From Bacteroidetes bacterium UKL13-3 (GTDB lineage: Bacteria > Bacteroidota > Bacteroidia > UKL13-3): a DNA stretch of 64,000 bases. The notes under the pieces are model-generated. The model did no database searches. It worked only from the letters and a program-made list of their open reading frames with translations, and was not told the DNA's origin. The DNA lies in assembly GCA_001602415.1 (NCBI GenBank), contig CP012155.1, positions 1,364,001 to 1,428,000 on the forward strand, read 5' to 3'. Below, piece by piece: positions 1 through 8,882 of the stretch. How positions within the stretch are numbered: position 1 is the first letter of the stretch; each line of letters opens with the position of its first letter. The translations under genes were made by a program, and so were the position numbers.

Positions 1-1
1 T

Positions 2-1090
2 GATGCGCATTTGGATGAACATGGATATGTTTACGCAAATATACCTTCCAATACCGACAAAAAAGTTCCGGTTATTTGTTTTTGCTCTCACTTGGATACC
101 TCTCCCGATTGCACGGGAGCTAACGTAAAACCCATTATTCACAAAAATTATGATGGCGGAAACATTGTATTACCTACCGATCATAAAATTGTGTTAAAGC
201 CAGATGAACACCCTGATTTGAAAACCCAAATTGGAAATGATATTATCACCGCTGATGGTACAACTTTGTTGGGTGCCGATAATAAATCTGGTGTTGCCGA
301 GATTATGGAAGCTGTTCGCTACTTAACAATGCATCCAAATGTTAAACATGGAACTATTCGTATTTTATTCACACCCGATGAAGAAATTGGTAGGGGTGTT
401 GATGCAGTAGACATGAAAAAACTTGCTGCCGATTTTGGGTACACCATGGATGGCGAAACAGCAGGGCATTTGGAAGATGAAACTTTTAGTGCCGATGGTG
501 TTGTGATTACCATAGATGGAGTGCCAGTGCATCCAGGTTTTGCCAAAAACAAAATGGAAAATGCACTCAAAATTGCATCCGAAATTGTAGCTACTTTACC
601 TAAAGATACACTATCGCCCGAAACTACAGAAAACAAGGAACCGTTTATGCATCCAACAGGAATTACAGGTAGTTTGGATAAAGCTGAATTAAAATTCATT
701 ATTAGAGCATTTGATACCGAAACACTTGTTAAGATTGAAAATCAATTGAAAGGAATAGTAGAGGCGGTAATAAAAAATTACCCAAACAGCACCTATACTT
801 TTAAAGTAATTGAGCAATACCGTAACATGAAACTGATATTGGACCAACATCCCGAAGTGAGTGCTTATGCCTTAGAAGCCATTACCCGTGCAGGTTTGCA
901 AGCACAACGAACCAGTATACGTGGCGGAACAGATGGTAGCCGTTTATCGTTCATGGGATTACCTTGCCCGAATGTTTTTGCCGGTGAGCATGCTTTTCAT
1001 GGTAAATATGAATGGGCTTCGGTTCAGGACATGGCCAAAGCTGCAGAAACCATTATCCATTTATGTGAAATTTGGGAAGAAAAATCTTAA
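2..1090 (+). CDS. pepT: Peptidase T (tripeptide aminopeptidase), 5' end outside window
   Basis: M20B zinc aminopeptidase that releases N-terminal residues from tripeptides in the cytoplasm. The frame is open to the first base (residues DAH precede the first possible start), so the gene begins upstream; about 45 residues are missing compared with the usual roughly 410. Visible family motifs, in order: HLDT (metal His), GADNKSG (bridging Asp), DEEIGRG (catalytic and metal Glu), a DGV segment after the lid domain, and a C-terminal GEHAFHGKYEW with the last metal His. RGGTDGSRLS is the usual substrate-side loop. All metal ligands that fall inside the window are present, so the enzyme is probably active. 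A small secreted protein follows 33 bases downstream on the same strand. Confidence 0.93.
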   Translation, partial: DAHLDEHGYVYANIPSNTDKKVPVICFCSHLDTSPDCTGANVKPIIHKNYDGGNIVLPTDHKIVLKPDEHPDLKTQIGNDIITADGTTLLGADNKSGVAEIMEAVRYLTMHPNVKHGTIRILFTPDEEIGRGVDAVDMKKLAADFGYTMDGETAGHLEDETFSADGVVITIDGVPVHPGFAKNKMENALKIASEIVATLPKDTLSPETTENKEPFMHPTGITGSLDKAELKFIIRAFDTETLVKIENQLKGIVEAVIKNYPNSTYTFKVIEQYRNMKLILDQHPEVSAYALEAITRAGLQAQRTSIRGGTDGSRLSFMGLPCPNVFAGEHAFHGKYEWASVQDMAKAAETIIHLCEIWEEKS

Positions 1091-1123
1091 GTTTTTATTT
1101 TGATTGTCTATAACGAAAAGCAG

Positions 1124-1639
1124 ATGCTAAAAAGAATTGCACTTTACATAACGCTATTACTATTGTTTATTCAAGCGGCAAAAGCTCAGGCTCTCAAAGC
1201 ATGGTTTGGAGAGTGGAAAGGTTCGCTTGAATTGTATAAAACAGATGGTTCGGTAGATAAAATTGTACCGATGGATCTGTTTATTAAACCTACAACAGAC
1301 AGCATGGTGGTTCAGTGGCGAATTGTATACAACAATCAAGGGGCAAGAGATTATAAAATGCGAACAAGTGATGCCGCAACAGGAAAGTATGTATTAGATG
1401 AACTTAACGGAATAAACATTGACGTTCGCAAGTTTGGAAACGTATTAATGAGTAGTTATGACGTACAAGATTACCAAATTTGGGACAGCTATGAAATGCG
1501 CGGAGTGACAATGATTTTTACACTTACTAGTTCAACTACTAAATTACACACAAGCAGTGGCAATGGAACCGAAGAAAGTCCAACAGTAAAATCGATGCCG
1601 CCAAATGTGTTTCAGCGGGCAGTGTTGTTTAGGCAATAA
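1124..1639 (+). CDS. Secreted protein of unknown function
   Basis: A 171-residue protein. I chose the ATG at 1124 rather than the upstream TTG at 1100 because it gives a clean signal peptide: MLKR, a hydrophobic stretch ITLLLLFIQ, then AKAQ-A as a signal peptidase I site. The mature part is rich in beta-forming residues (WFGEWKG, MVVQWRIVYN, YKMRTSD), which resembles small lipocalin-like or DUF-type periplasmic proteins, but I do not recognise a family. The stop codon at 1637-1639 directly abuts the stop of the converging GNAT pseudogene on the other strand. Confidence 0.7.
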   Translation: MLKRIALYITLLLLFIQAAKAQALKAWFGEWKGSLELYKTDGSVDKIVPMDLFIKPTTDSMVVQWRIVYNNQGARDYKMRTSDAATGKYVLDELNGINIDVRKFGNVLMSSYDVQDYQIWDSYEMRGVTMIFTLTSSTTKLHTSSGNGTEESPTVKSMPPNVFQRAVLFRQ

Positions 1640-1921
1640 TTATCTCAATACATCATCATATTCAGGAGTCTTGTCGAAAACATTTTTCGCAAACGGGCAC
1701 AAAGGTAAAATTTTAACGTTTAGTTTTCGGGCGAATGCAACACCTGCCTCAACTAATTTTTTTCCTGCTCCTTATCCTTTCAACTTCTCCGAAACTTCGG
1801 TGTGATCAATAATAAACATTGATTCTCCCGCCCAAGTGTAAGTCATTTCGGCTACACGTTCTCCGTCTAGTTCCATAAAGAAACTTCCTTTTTTTTCATT
1901 GTCTTCGTGTTGTATTTTCAT
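1640..1921 (-). pseudogene. GNAT N-acetyltransferase (short COG2388 type) with one internal stop
   Basis: Read on the minus strand from an ATG at 1921, 93 codons encode a short GNAT protein: a beta sheet with RVAEMTYTW, the HTEVSEKLKG segment, then GAGKKLVEAGVAFAR (acetyl-CoA pyrophosphate loop) and ILPLCPFAKNVFDKTPEYDDV at the end, all typical of the roughly 95-residue COG2388 acetyltransferases. Codon 50 is TAA (1772-1774), exactly where the family has Gln in the G-Q-G-x-G/A acetyl-CoA loop, so a CAA to TAA change explains it. No frameshift is present and both halves stay in one frame. It is either a recent nonsense mutation or a sequencing error. Not visible as a single long ORF. Confidence 0.8.
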
Positions 1922-1966
1922 TGAGGTTATTGATTTATTTTAGGTAAATCTATAAAATGAAAAGTA

Positions 1967-3373
1967 CTATTGAGCTGTTTTGTATAGTTTTTTTGTGAAG
2001 TGTAAATCACTGTCCATTCCAGTTACACGCAAAATGTAAACACCATTTTCCAATTCCGAAATATTGTGTTGCTCGTTGTTTTTCACACTTGATTGTTTGA
2101 GCAATTTGCCCTCTAAACTATAAATACTTAAGAAAAAATTTCCAGAGGGTAATTGTACCGTTATATAGTCACTGGCTGGATTGGGGTAAATAACAATATT
2201 TCCTGAATGAACTGTTTGTGATAAACCGGTTGTAATGGGTATGATGGTTAAATTTCCATTGGCATCAAAAGGGTTTGACCAACGTGTATTGGTGTATATA
2301 TCTGTTCCGGTTAAGGTTCTCAGGTAGGATATTAATGCGTTCTTTTGATCAGTGGTTAAGTTTAAATTTTGTCCCAAGCCTCCGGGTCTGAGTAACTTCG
2401 GGTCTAGATTAGTATTGGCGGCAACAGCAGAAATAGAATTATAGTGGTTTATTACTTGTAACAAACTTTTGAGTTTTCCATTATGCATAAACGGACCATT
2501 TGGAACACCTTGTGCATTTACAACGTCTCTTAAAGAAGGAGCTCGTGTATTGGTTAAATCTGTAACATTGCTATCGGTAGCATTAGCAATAATTCCATTG
2601 TTGAGGGTGTTTGGAGCGATATCAAATTCAGGAGCTCCATGGCAACCTTGGCAACCGGCTCCACCATTATTACCCCCGGGAGCGGCTAAATAAAGGCGTT
2701 TACCTTCGTTCTCAATGGTTGTAAAATTTGGAAAATCTACATTGTCAGAAGCAACTTGTGCTCTGCCAATATCATATTTTGAATCGAATGATTGGATACT
2801 TCTTACAAATTGAGCAAGTGCTTGCTGGATTTTAGTTTCTGTAATTTGAGTGCTGCCATACACAAACTGAAATAACTGTGGGTAGTATGAGATGGCTTGC
2901 ATCTTACTAATTAGTGAGTCTAACCCAGGATCTCCATTTGTATTACTAAAGCCCATTTCCACATGGTTTTGTATCGGTTGTGTGGTTTGATTTTCGAGAT
3001 TTGAGGCTCTCTCGTCCCAAAAAAACTTCATCTCATTACCAAATCTTGCATTCACTAAACGCATAGAATGACGATCAGTTAATTCTCCATTAAACCCAAT
3101 ACTCTGCGTTGCCGTATCGCCAAAGGCAAATTGCTGCTGGTGGCAGTTTGAGCAAGCAATGGTATTGTTTACCGACAGTTTTTTGTCGTAAAAAAGTACC
3201 CGCCCCAATGTTGCTCCTTTATCCGTTATAGGATTGTTATTGGGCGTATTGTTTTTGGTAATGTAAGTAGGGTGAGTTTGGGTTGAATATCCAATAAGAT
3301 TAATCAAATCAATATTTGCCGCTGCAAGTATAATTATACCAAGCATTCCTGTTAGGAGGAGAGTCTTTTTCAT
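1967..3373 (-). CDS. Di-haem cytochrome c peroxidase (MauG/CcpA type) with T9SS sorting domain
   Basis: Exported bacterial cytochrome c peroxidase that would reduce hydrogen peroxide with electrons from small cytochromes. A signal peptide or anchor is at residues 1-20. Two haem-binding motifs are visible: CSNCH at 74-78 and CQGCH at 241-245. The region between matches the family (RHSMRLVNARFG, FFWDERASNLENQ). Residues from about 385 to 468 form a type A T9SS C-terminal domain (IVIYPNPASDYI, LENGVYILRV), so the protein probably crosses the outer membrane through the type IX system and is surface-attached. This fusion is common in gliding Bacteroidota. Divergent from the ABC-F gene across 144 bases. 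Confidence 0.92.
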   Translation of the reverse strand: MKKTLLLTGMLGIIILAAANIDLINLIGYSTQTHPTYITKNNTPNNNPITDKGATLGRVLFYDKKLSVNNTIACSNCHQQQFAFGDTATQSIGFNGELTDRHSMRLVNARFGNEMKFFWDERASNLENQTTQPIQNHVEMGFSNTNGDPGLDSLISKMQAISYYPQLFQFVYGSTQITETKIQQALAQFVRSIQSFDSKYDIGRAQVASDNVDFPNFTTIENEGKRLYLAAPGGNNGGAGCQGCHGAPEFDIAPNTLNNGIIANATDSNVTDLTNTRAPSLRDVVNAQGVPNGPFMHNGKLKSLLQVINHYNSISAVAANTNLDPKLLRPGGLGQNLNLTTDQKNALISYLRTLTGTDIYTNTRWSNPFDANGNLTIIPITTGLSQTVHSGNIVIYPNPASDYITVQLPSGNFFLSIYSLEGKLLKQSSVKNNEQHNISELENGVYILRVTGMDSDLHFTKKLYKTAQ

Positions 3374-3504
3374 AGTGAGTGGTTTTCATTGTTAGAAGTA
3401 TATTATTTAAAAAACTTTCGGAATGTATAAAATTATTTTTTACTAAACAGATTTTCAGAATATTAAAAGAAGATAGGTACAGTCAATCCCAAAAGGGGAT
3501 GTAC

Positions 3505-3512
3505 TATCTTTG
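3505..3512 (+). promoter_or_regulatory. Bacteroidota -7 box of the ABC-F gene
   Basis: TATCTTTG matches the TAnnTTTG -7 consensus exactly. Only five bases separate it from the ATG at 3518, so the predicted transcript would start at or next to the start codon. No clear TTG -33 box is seen. Confidence 0.6.
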
Positions 3513-3517
3513 CGCGC

Positions 3518-5416
3518 ATGAATTATTTGTCGGTTGAAGGCCTTACCAAGAATTACGGAGAGAAAATCTTATTTAAGAATATAAACTTTGGACTAAGTAA
3601 AGGAGAAAAAGTTGCGCTTATTGCTAATAATGGAGTTGGTAAATCTACCTTACTTAAAATTTTAGGAGGAAAGGATACTCCCGACTCGGGTAAAGTTTCG
3701 TTGCGCAATGGAATACGCGTTGGTTTCTTAGATCAAGAACCTGATTTTGGTATGCATCTTACCATAAACGATTTGATTAATGGTGCTAATTCAAAATTGC
3801 TTTCAGCTATCAGAGAATATGAGGATTCACTAGTTGCACAAGGTGATGATTATAATGATGAAACTCACAGAAGGTTTGAACTTGCCAGCAACAAAATGGA
3901 AGAGTTGCAAGCGTGGGATTATGAACGCAGGCTCACTACCATTCTTTCTAAATTTAATATCACCGACCTCACCCAACATATCGACTCGTTAAGTGGCGGA
4001 CAAAAAAAGCGACTGGCACTGGCTCTGGTTTTGTTAGATAATCCGGAACTCATTATTTTAGATGAGCCTACCAATCATTTGGATTTAGATATGATTGAGT
4101 GGTTGGAAGAATACCTTTCACAAAGCACGCTCACATTGTTAATGGTTACCCACGATCGATATTTTTTGGATCGTGTTTGCAATAAAATATTGGAGTTAAC
4201 CGATGGTAAATTGTTCCGACACGAAGGGAATTATTCTTATTTTTTAGAGAAACGAGCAGAGCGTGAAGAGGTGTATGATGTTGAAGTTGGAAAGGCCAAA
4301 CAATTAATGAAAAAAGAATTGGAGTGGATGCGCAGAATGCCCAAAGCACGAGGAACAAAATCGAAAGCACGCATTGATTCCTTTTACGACATTCAAGACA
4401 AAGCCAATAGTAGAAGAAAAAAACAAGAGTTAAAATTAGAGGTGCGCATGAGTAGGATAGGAGGCAATATTCTCGATCTTAAAAAGGTGCGCAAAAGTTA
4501 TGATGATAAACTCATATTAGACGGATTTGAGTATTCGTTTAAGAAGGGCGAACGTATTGGTATTATTGGAAAAAATGGGGTAGGAAAAACCACTTTTCTA
4601 AATATCATCACGCAGAATGAACAACCTGATAGCGGCAAAATTAATGTGGGCGATACCATTGTGTATGGTTATTACTCGCAAAAAGGGATTGTGTTAAAAG
4701 AAGATCAACGTGTTATCGATGTGGTAAAAGATATTGCCGATGTGATTATTTTGGGTGATGGAACATCATTGCCGGCATCTCAGTTTTTAACACACTTTTT
4801 GTTCCCACCCGAAATGCAGTACACCTATGTTTCGAAATTGAGTGGAGGTGAGCGGAGAAGATTGTATTTACTGACTGTGCTAATTAAAAATCCTAATTTT
4901 TTAATTTTGGATGAGCCTACCAATGATCTTGATTTATTAACCCTTAATAAACTCGAGGATTTTTTGCACGCTTTCGGAGGATGTTTAATTGTTGTGAGTC
5001 ACGATAGGTATTTTATGGATAAATTGGTTGATCACTTGTTTATTTTTGAAGGAGATGGAAAGGTGCGCGATTACAATGGTACCTATAGCGAATACCGCGA
5101 GGAAGAAGAAGAAAAGGAAATGCTGATAGAAGCGGAGCGTAAAGCTGCCCAACAAAAAAAGGTTGAACCCGAGAAGCCGAAGGTATTGGTTGAAGCCAAG
5201 CGGAAAATGACTTTTAAAGAGAAGCAAGAATTCGAAAACCTTGAAAAGGAAATAGCCGATTTAGATGCCGAAAAAGCAGAATTAGAAAAGAGTTTGGCAG
5301 ATACCTCACTTAGTCATGAACAAATCGTGCACTTGGCCTCCCGTTTCGAAATTGTTAAAGATTCTATAGATGATAAATCCTTGCGCTGGATTGAGTTGAG
5401 TGAATTGGAAGGGTAG
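3518..5416 (+). CDS. uup: ABC-F family ATPase, Uup-like
   Basis: Soluble protein with two ABC ATPase domains and no membrane segments, the ABC-F layout; members act on the ribosome or, for Uup, also in DNA-related processes. First domain: Walker A NNGVGKST near residue 37, LSGGQ near 158, IILDEPTNHLD. Second domain: GKNGVGKTT, LSGGE, FLILDEPTNDLD. The linker between the domains carries the basic WMRRMPKARGTKSKAR segment typical of Uup, and a charged C-terminal coiled coil follows from about residue 540. At 632 residues it fits Uup (about 635). I cannot exclude another ABC-F subclass. It converges with the molybdoenzyme gene, leaving a two-base gap. Confidence 0.88.
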   Translation: MNYLSVEGLTKNYGEKILFKNINFGLSKGEKVALIANNGVGKSTLLKILGGKDTPDSGKVSLRNGIRVGFLDQEPDFGMHLTINDLINGANSKLLSAIREYEDSLVAQGDDYNDETHRRFELASNKMEELQAWDYERRLTTILSKFNITDLTQHIDSLSGGQKKRLALALVLLDNPELIILDEPTNHLDLDMIEWLEEYLSQSTLTLLMVTHDRYFLDRVCNKILELTDGKLFRHEGNYSYFLEKRAEREEVYDVEVGKAKQLMKKELEWMRRMPKARGTKSKARIDSFYDIQDKANSRRKKQELKLEVRMSRIGGNILDLKKVRKSYDDKLILDGFEYSFKKGERIGIIGKNGVGKTTFLNIITQNEQPDSGKINVGDTIVYGYYSQKGIVLKEDQRVIDVVKDIADVIILGDGTSLPASQFLTHFLFPPEMQYTYVSKLSGGERRRLYLLTVLIKNPNFLILDEPTNDLDLLTLNKLEDFLHAFGGCLIVVSHDRYFMDKLVDHLFIFEGDGKVRDYNGTYSEYREEEEEKEMLIEAERKAAQQKKVEPEKPKVLVEAKRKMTFKEKQEFENLEKEIADLDAEKAELEKSLADTSLSHEQIVHLASRFEIVKDSIDDKSLRWIELSELEG

Positions 5417-5418
5417 GA

Positions 5419-7728
5419 TTATACCTTTTGATGTTTCTTAATTTTTAGTACAACAAATTTACTGGTTGGGGTATTACTCTTATCAGCAACTGAATTGATG
5501 GGAACCAATACATTTGTTTCGGGAAAATAAGTTGCAGTGCACTGCTCGGGTATATTGTATTTTACAACAATAAAATTATGTGCCACCCTCTCAATTCCTT
5601 CATGGTAATTGTATAAATCCACCACATCACCTGCTTGTAAATGGTGTTTAATAATATCCTTCTCATTCATCAAAATAACCCTGCGTTCATTATAAATTCC
5701 TCTGTACCGATCATCTAAACCATAAATAGTGGTATTAAACTGATCGTGAGTCCGAATAGTCATCATCATCAATTCATCATCTGCTAAGTTATTTTTAGCA
5801 ATGGGGGCCAAATTAAAATTTGCTTTCCCCGTAAGGGTAAAAAACTTCCCTTCTCGCGCACCATTTGGTAGATAAAACCCTCCAGGTTTACGCACCCGTT
5901 TGTTGTAATCGCTAAATCCGTTAATGGTTTTTTCAATATCCTCACGAATAAAATCGTAGTGTTGTTGGTAATTATTCCAATCAATTTTAGTCTGGTTTCC
6001 TAAAGTTGCCTTTGCTAACTCACATACGATTACACTCTCACTAAGCAGTTGGTTGCTTACCGGTTTTAAGTTTCCCTTACTCATTTGCACAACTCCCATC
6101 GAGTTTTCGCAACTAATAAATTGCTCTAAACCATCAGCGTTAATGTCTTTATCACTGCGTCCGTATGTTGGAAGTATAAGAGCCTCTGTTCCCGTGATTA
6201 AATGACTGCGGTTAAGTTTGGTGCTAATGTGAACCGTTAATTTGCAGTTGCGAAGAGCTTGAGCAGTATAATTCGTGTCGGGTGTTGCCGACAGAAAATT
6301 TCCTCCCATAGCAATAAATACTTTCCCTTTTTCGGCATACATCTTCTTAATGCAATCTACCACATCCAACCCATGTGCATAAGGAGCGTTAATATTAAAC
6401 ACCGAGTTCAATTTGTCAATAAACGCTTGTGAAGGCTTTTCGTAAATGCCCATCGTGCGGTCACCTTGCACATTGCTGTGGCCCCTAACGGGACAGGTTC
6501 CTGCTCCGGGTTTGCCAATACTTCCTTTGAGTAATAAAAGGTTTACCACTTCTTTAATCGTATCAACAGCGTTTTTGTGCTGCGTTAAACCCATGGCCCA
6601 ACAAGCGATAATTTTGTTTTTATGTTTAAAGACTTCAGCTGTTTTGTAAAGATCCTCAACCGAAATGCCGCAGGCTTCGCTGAGTTCTGCCAACGAATAC
6701 TGATCGAAGGTTTTTACCAATTCCTCATATCCTGAAGTGTGTTCATCAATAAAATTCAGATCAAAAATGCTTCCCGGTTTTTGTTTCTCCTCTTCCCACA
6801 ATATTTTTTCGATGGCTTTAATTAAAGCTAAATCACTATTAATTTTTACTTGTAAAAAGATGTCGGTTAACTGCGCTTTAATACCCAATACACCATTTAA
6901 CTTTTGCGGATTATTAAATCCAACCAAGCCAGTTTCGCGCAACGGGTTTACCGAAACAATAGTGCATCCATTGGCTTTAGCTTTTTGTAAAGCGGTGAGC
7001 ATACGAGGATGATTTGTTCCTGGATTTTGGCCAAGAATAATAATTACTTCGGCTTCATAAAAATCTTCAAGTGTAACTGAACCTTTGCCAATACCAACAG
7101 TTTCGCTAAGTGCGACACCACTACTTTCGTGGCACATATTAGAACAATCAGGTAAGTTGTTGGTGCCAAATTCGCGCACAAAAAGTTGGTATAAAAATGC
7201 TGCTTCGTTGCTTGTTCGTCCCGATGTATAAAAAATGCCATCATCTGGAGTCTGAAGTTCATTGAGATTCTTGGCGATAAGGTTAAAAGCGTTTTCCCAA
7301 GCAATGGGTTGGTAATGGATACCACCTTCAGGTAAATACATGGGCTGTGCTACCCTGCCTTTTTTGCCAATTTCATAATCGTTTAGTTGCGAGAGTTCTG
7401 AAATACTGTGTTCGGCAAAAAAACTAGCCCATAATGCTTTTGTTGTAGCTTCTTCGGCAATAGCTTTGGCTCCGTTTTCGCAATATTCGGCAATGGGAGA
7501 GCGCTCGTCATCTGGATCGGGCCATGCACAGCCCGGACAATCAAACCCATCCTTTTGGTTCATTTTTAGCAAAGCTTTAGTTCCACGTATAGGATCCATC
7601 TCTGCAAAAACATGTTTAATAGATGAAATAACTGCTGGAATACCGGCCGCCACATCTTTGGGTTCTGTTAATTTAATATCCAAAAAAGTTTCGGGATTCT
7701 CGGGATTGGGTAGTTTTTCCTTTGTCAT
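5419..7728 (-). CDS. FdhF/YdeP-family molybdopterin oxidoreductase
   Basis: A 769-residue molybdopterin-dependent oxidoreductase alpha subunit of the FdhF/YdeP type. The N-terminal cysteine motif (CPGCAWPDPDD, from about residue 64) is the reduced form of the iron-sulphur site characteristic of YdeP-like proteins. The Mo-cofactor core follows (TSGRTSNEAAFLYQLFVREFGTNN region, LGQNPGTNHPRM, CPVRGHSNVQGDRTMG), and the C-terminal molydopterin-dinucleotide domain ends with TIRTHDQFNTTIYG. Formate dehydrogenase activity is often annotated but is unproven for YdeP-like members. No accessory, membrane or haem subunit is adjacent and no Tat signal is seen, so it is probably cytoplasmic. The substrate is unknown. 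Confidence 0.88.
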   Translation of the reverse strand: MTKEKLPNPENPETFLDIKLTEPKDVAAGIPAVISSIKHVFAEMDPIRGTKALLKMNQKDGFDCPGCAWPDPDDERSPIAEYCENGAKAIAEEATTKALWASFFAEHSISELSQLNDYEIGKKGRVAQPMYLPEGGIHYQPIAWENAFNLIAKNLNELQTPDDGIFYTSGRTSNEAAFLYQLFVREFGTNNLPDCSNMCHESSGVALSETVGIGKGSVTLEDFYEAEVIIILGQNPGTNHPRMLTALQKAKANGCTIVSVNPLRETGLVGFNNPQKLNGVLGIKAQLTDIFLQVKINSDLALIKAIEKILWEEEKQKPGSIFDLNFIDEHTSGYEELVKTFDQYSLAELSEACGISVEDLYKTAEVFKHKNKIIACWAMGLTQHKNAVDTIKEVVNLLLLKGSIGKPGAGTCPVRGHSNVQGDRTMGIYEKPSQAFIDKLNSVFNINAPYAHGLDVVDCIKKMYAEKGKVFIAMGGNFLSATPDTNYTAQALRNCKLTVHISTKLNRSHLITGTEALILPTYGRSDKDINADGLEQFISCENSMGVVQMSKGNLKPVSNQLLSESVIVCELAKATLGNQTKIDWNNYQQHYDFIREDIEKTINGFSDYNKRVRKPGGFYLPNGAREGKFFTLTGKANFNLAPIAKNNLADDELMMMTIRTHDQFNTTIYGLDDRYRGIYNERRVILMNEKDIIKHHLQAGDVVDLYNYHEGIERVAHNFIVVKYNIPEQCTATYFPETNVLVPINSVADKSNTPTSKFVVLKIKKHQKV

Positions 7729-7732
7729 AGTT

Positions 7733-7740
7733 CGAAAGTA
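7733..7740 (-). promoter_or_regulatory. -7 box of the molybdoenzyme gene
   Basis: Minus-strand TACTTTCG, one change from TAnnTTTG, ends four bases before the ATG at 7728. If used, the transcript would start at the start codon. Confidence 0.45.
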
Positions 7741-7930
7741 CTGAAATTATAACAACAATTTAAGGTGTGGTATTGTAGAACTCGTTTCCATGTTTAATAA
7801 TCAGACTGCTAATGACGAGTTGAGTGTAAATACCGCAAAGGCTTATTCGAAATGAGTCATTATGACACAAATTTAGGATTATATTCAAACTATTTTTACA
7901 ATAACTGTCAAAATGGCTTATTTTTCATAT

Positions 7931-7945
7931 TGGTACTGAAATTGA
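7931..7945 (+). promoter_or_regulatory. Weak sigma-54-like site upstream of hsp20
   Basis: TGGTAC, five bases, then TTGA: the spacing of a -24/-12 sigma-54 promoter is exact, but the highly conserved C of TTGC is A. No convincing TAnnTTTG box is visible upstream of the gene, which is the only reason to keep this candidate. Confidence 0.2.
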
Positions 7946-7976
7946 GAAGTATAAACATCAATTAATATTTAAAGAT

Positions 7977-8432
7977 ATGACACTTATAAAATTTAAACCA
8001 GCTAGCACAAGAGAGTTATTGAGGGATTCAATGATTCCAAGCAACATGATGAACGTATTCGACAGTTTATTTAATGATACTGCCGCGAAGTTTGAACGCA
8101 ATGTATTCTTTACTCCTCGCACGGATGTAGTTGAAAATGCCAAATCTTTTGATGTACATGTTTCGCTACCGGGCTTGAAAAAAGAAGATATTAAAATTGA
8201 TGTTGAAGGAGATATGCTAACCATAAGTGGGGAGCGTAAACTCAAAAATGAAACCAATGAAGAGAAGTTTCATATGGTAGAGAGTTTTTACGGTAAATTC
8301 TCTCGCTCATTCAACTTGCCTGAAAATGTTGACAAAGAGAACATTGATGCAGAACTAGCAGATGGCATCTTAAAACTTTCAATTCCTAAAATTGAAGTAA
8401 AAGAGAATAAAACAACAATCACCATTAAGTAA
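7977..8432 (+). CDS. Small heat-shock protein (Hsp20/alpha-crystallin)
   Basis: Cytoplasmic ATP-independent holdase chaperone of 151 residues. A variable N-terminal arm (MMNVFDSLFND) is followed by the alpha-crystallin domain: FDVHVSLPGLKKEDIKIDVEGDMLTISGER at about 58-87, SRSFNLPENVD, then AELADGILKLSIPK, the conserved A-x-x-x-n-G-v-L motif. It ends with a short tail containing ITI, the usual I-x-I oligomerisation motif. Length and order are standard. It stands alone, divergent from the molybdoenzyme gene over 248 bases, with a terminator 50 bases downstream. Confidence 0.95.
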   Translation: MTLIKFKPASTRELLRDSMIPSNMMNVFDSLFNDTAAKFERNVFFTPRTDVVENAKSFDVHVSLPGLKKEDIKIDVEGDMLTISGERKLKNETNEEKFHMVESFYGKFSRSFNLPENVDKENIDAELADGILKLSIPKIEVKENKTTITIK

Positions 8433-8481
8433 TTGTAACGAAATTTGGGGGGAGCCCCAAGTGTTTCATAGGGTAAGAATT

Positions 8482-8515
8482 AGGCTCGGATCGAAAGGTT
8501 CGGGCCTTTTCTTTC
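8482..8515 (+). terminator. Rho-independent terminator of hsp20
   Basis: Nine-base stem AGGCTCGGA / TTCGGGCCT (two G-U pairs in RNA), eight-base loop, followed by a T-rich tail (TTTTCTTTCT). Confidence 0.7.
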
Positions 8516-8596
8516 TCAAATGAGAAGATAAGCAGATATGTAAATGTGCTGATTAGAAGATGTGAAAATGATTAGCTAATTAGATGATGCGATGCG

Positions 8597-8759
8597 AAAA
8601 GGTGCTTGCGCTTCTGCGCAGCAGAATGGTCTGATAGAACTGAAAAAACGAGATGCCCTGAAAAGGTGCCTGAGCTTCTGCGCAGCAGAATGGTCTGATA
8701 GAACTGAAAAAACGAGATGCCCTGAAAAGGTGCCTGAGCTTCTGCGCAGCAGAATGGTC
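8597..8759. repeat. 64-bp tandem direct repeat, about 2.5 copies
   Basis: Copies start at 8597, 8661 and 8725. The first two are full 64-bp units; the third runs 35 bases and then diverges. Each copy contains the small perfect hairpin TTCTGC-GCA-GCAGAA. Copy 1 differs slightly (GCTTGCGC in place of GCCTGAGC); copies 2 and 3 are identical over their shared length. An ORF-like frame runs through it only because 64-bp units lack stops there; it is not a gene. The intergenic region 8433-8882 holds this repeat and two terminator-like hairpins and nothing else recognisable. Confidence 0.9.
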
Positions 8760-8774
8760 GAAGGCACCTTTTTT
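8725..8774 (+). terminator. Terminator-like hairpin formed by the last tandem copy
   Basis: AAAAGGTGCC (8725-8734) pairs perfectly with GGCACCTTTT (8763-8772), enclosing the TTCTGC/GCAGAA hairpin, and a T-run continues to 8774. Copies 1 and 2 of the repeat contain the left arm but no right arm, so only the last one can fold this way. Confidence 0.6.
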
Positions 8775-8882
8775 ACCTATATTCGCACTTTCTTTTCTGG
8801 GTTATGCCTAGTTTTATGTGCAGTCAGACGAAATATTCTAGGATAATGTGGGTTAAATGCTTGATTATTTAAAATAAAGACC

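Noticed and set aside
1772-1774. TAA as a sense codon (alternative genetic code), suggested by in-frame TAA in two recognisable genes
   Set aside because: Many intact genes here end at TAA, and none of the long genes contains an in-frame TAA. The cysteine synthase also has a frameshift, so decay is the better explanation.
1605-1805. Plus-strand frame overlapping the end of the secreted protein
   Set aside because: It is antisense to the GNAT pseudogene, which reads as a family protein on the minus strand.
8592-8846. Open frame through the 64-bp repeat
   Set aside because: It exists only because the repeat lacks stops in that frame; the residues repeat with the DNA unit and then enter a terminator.
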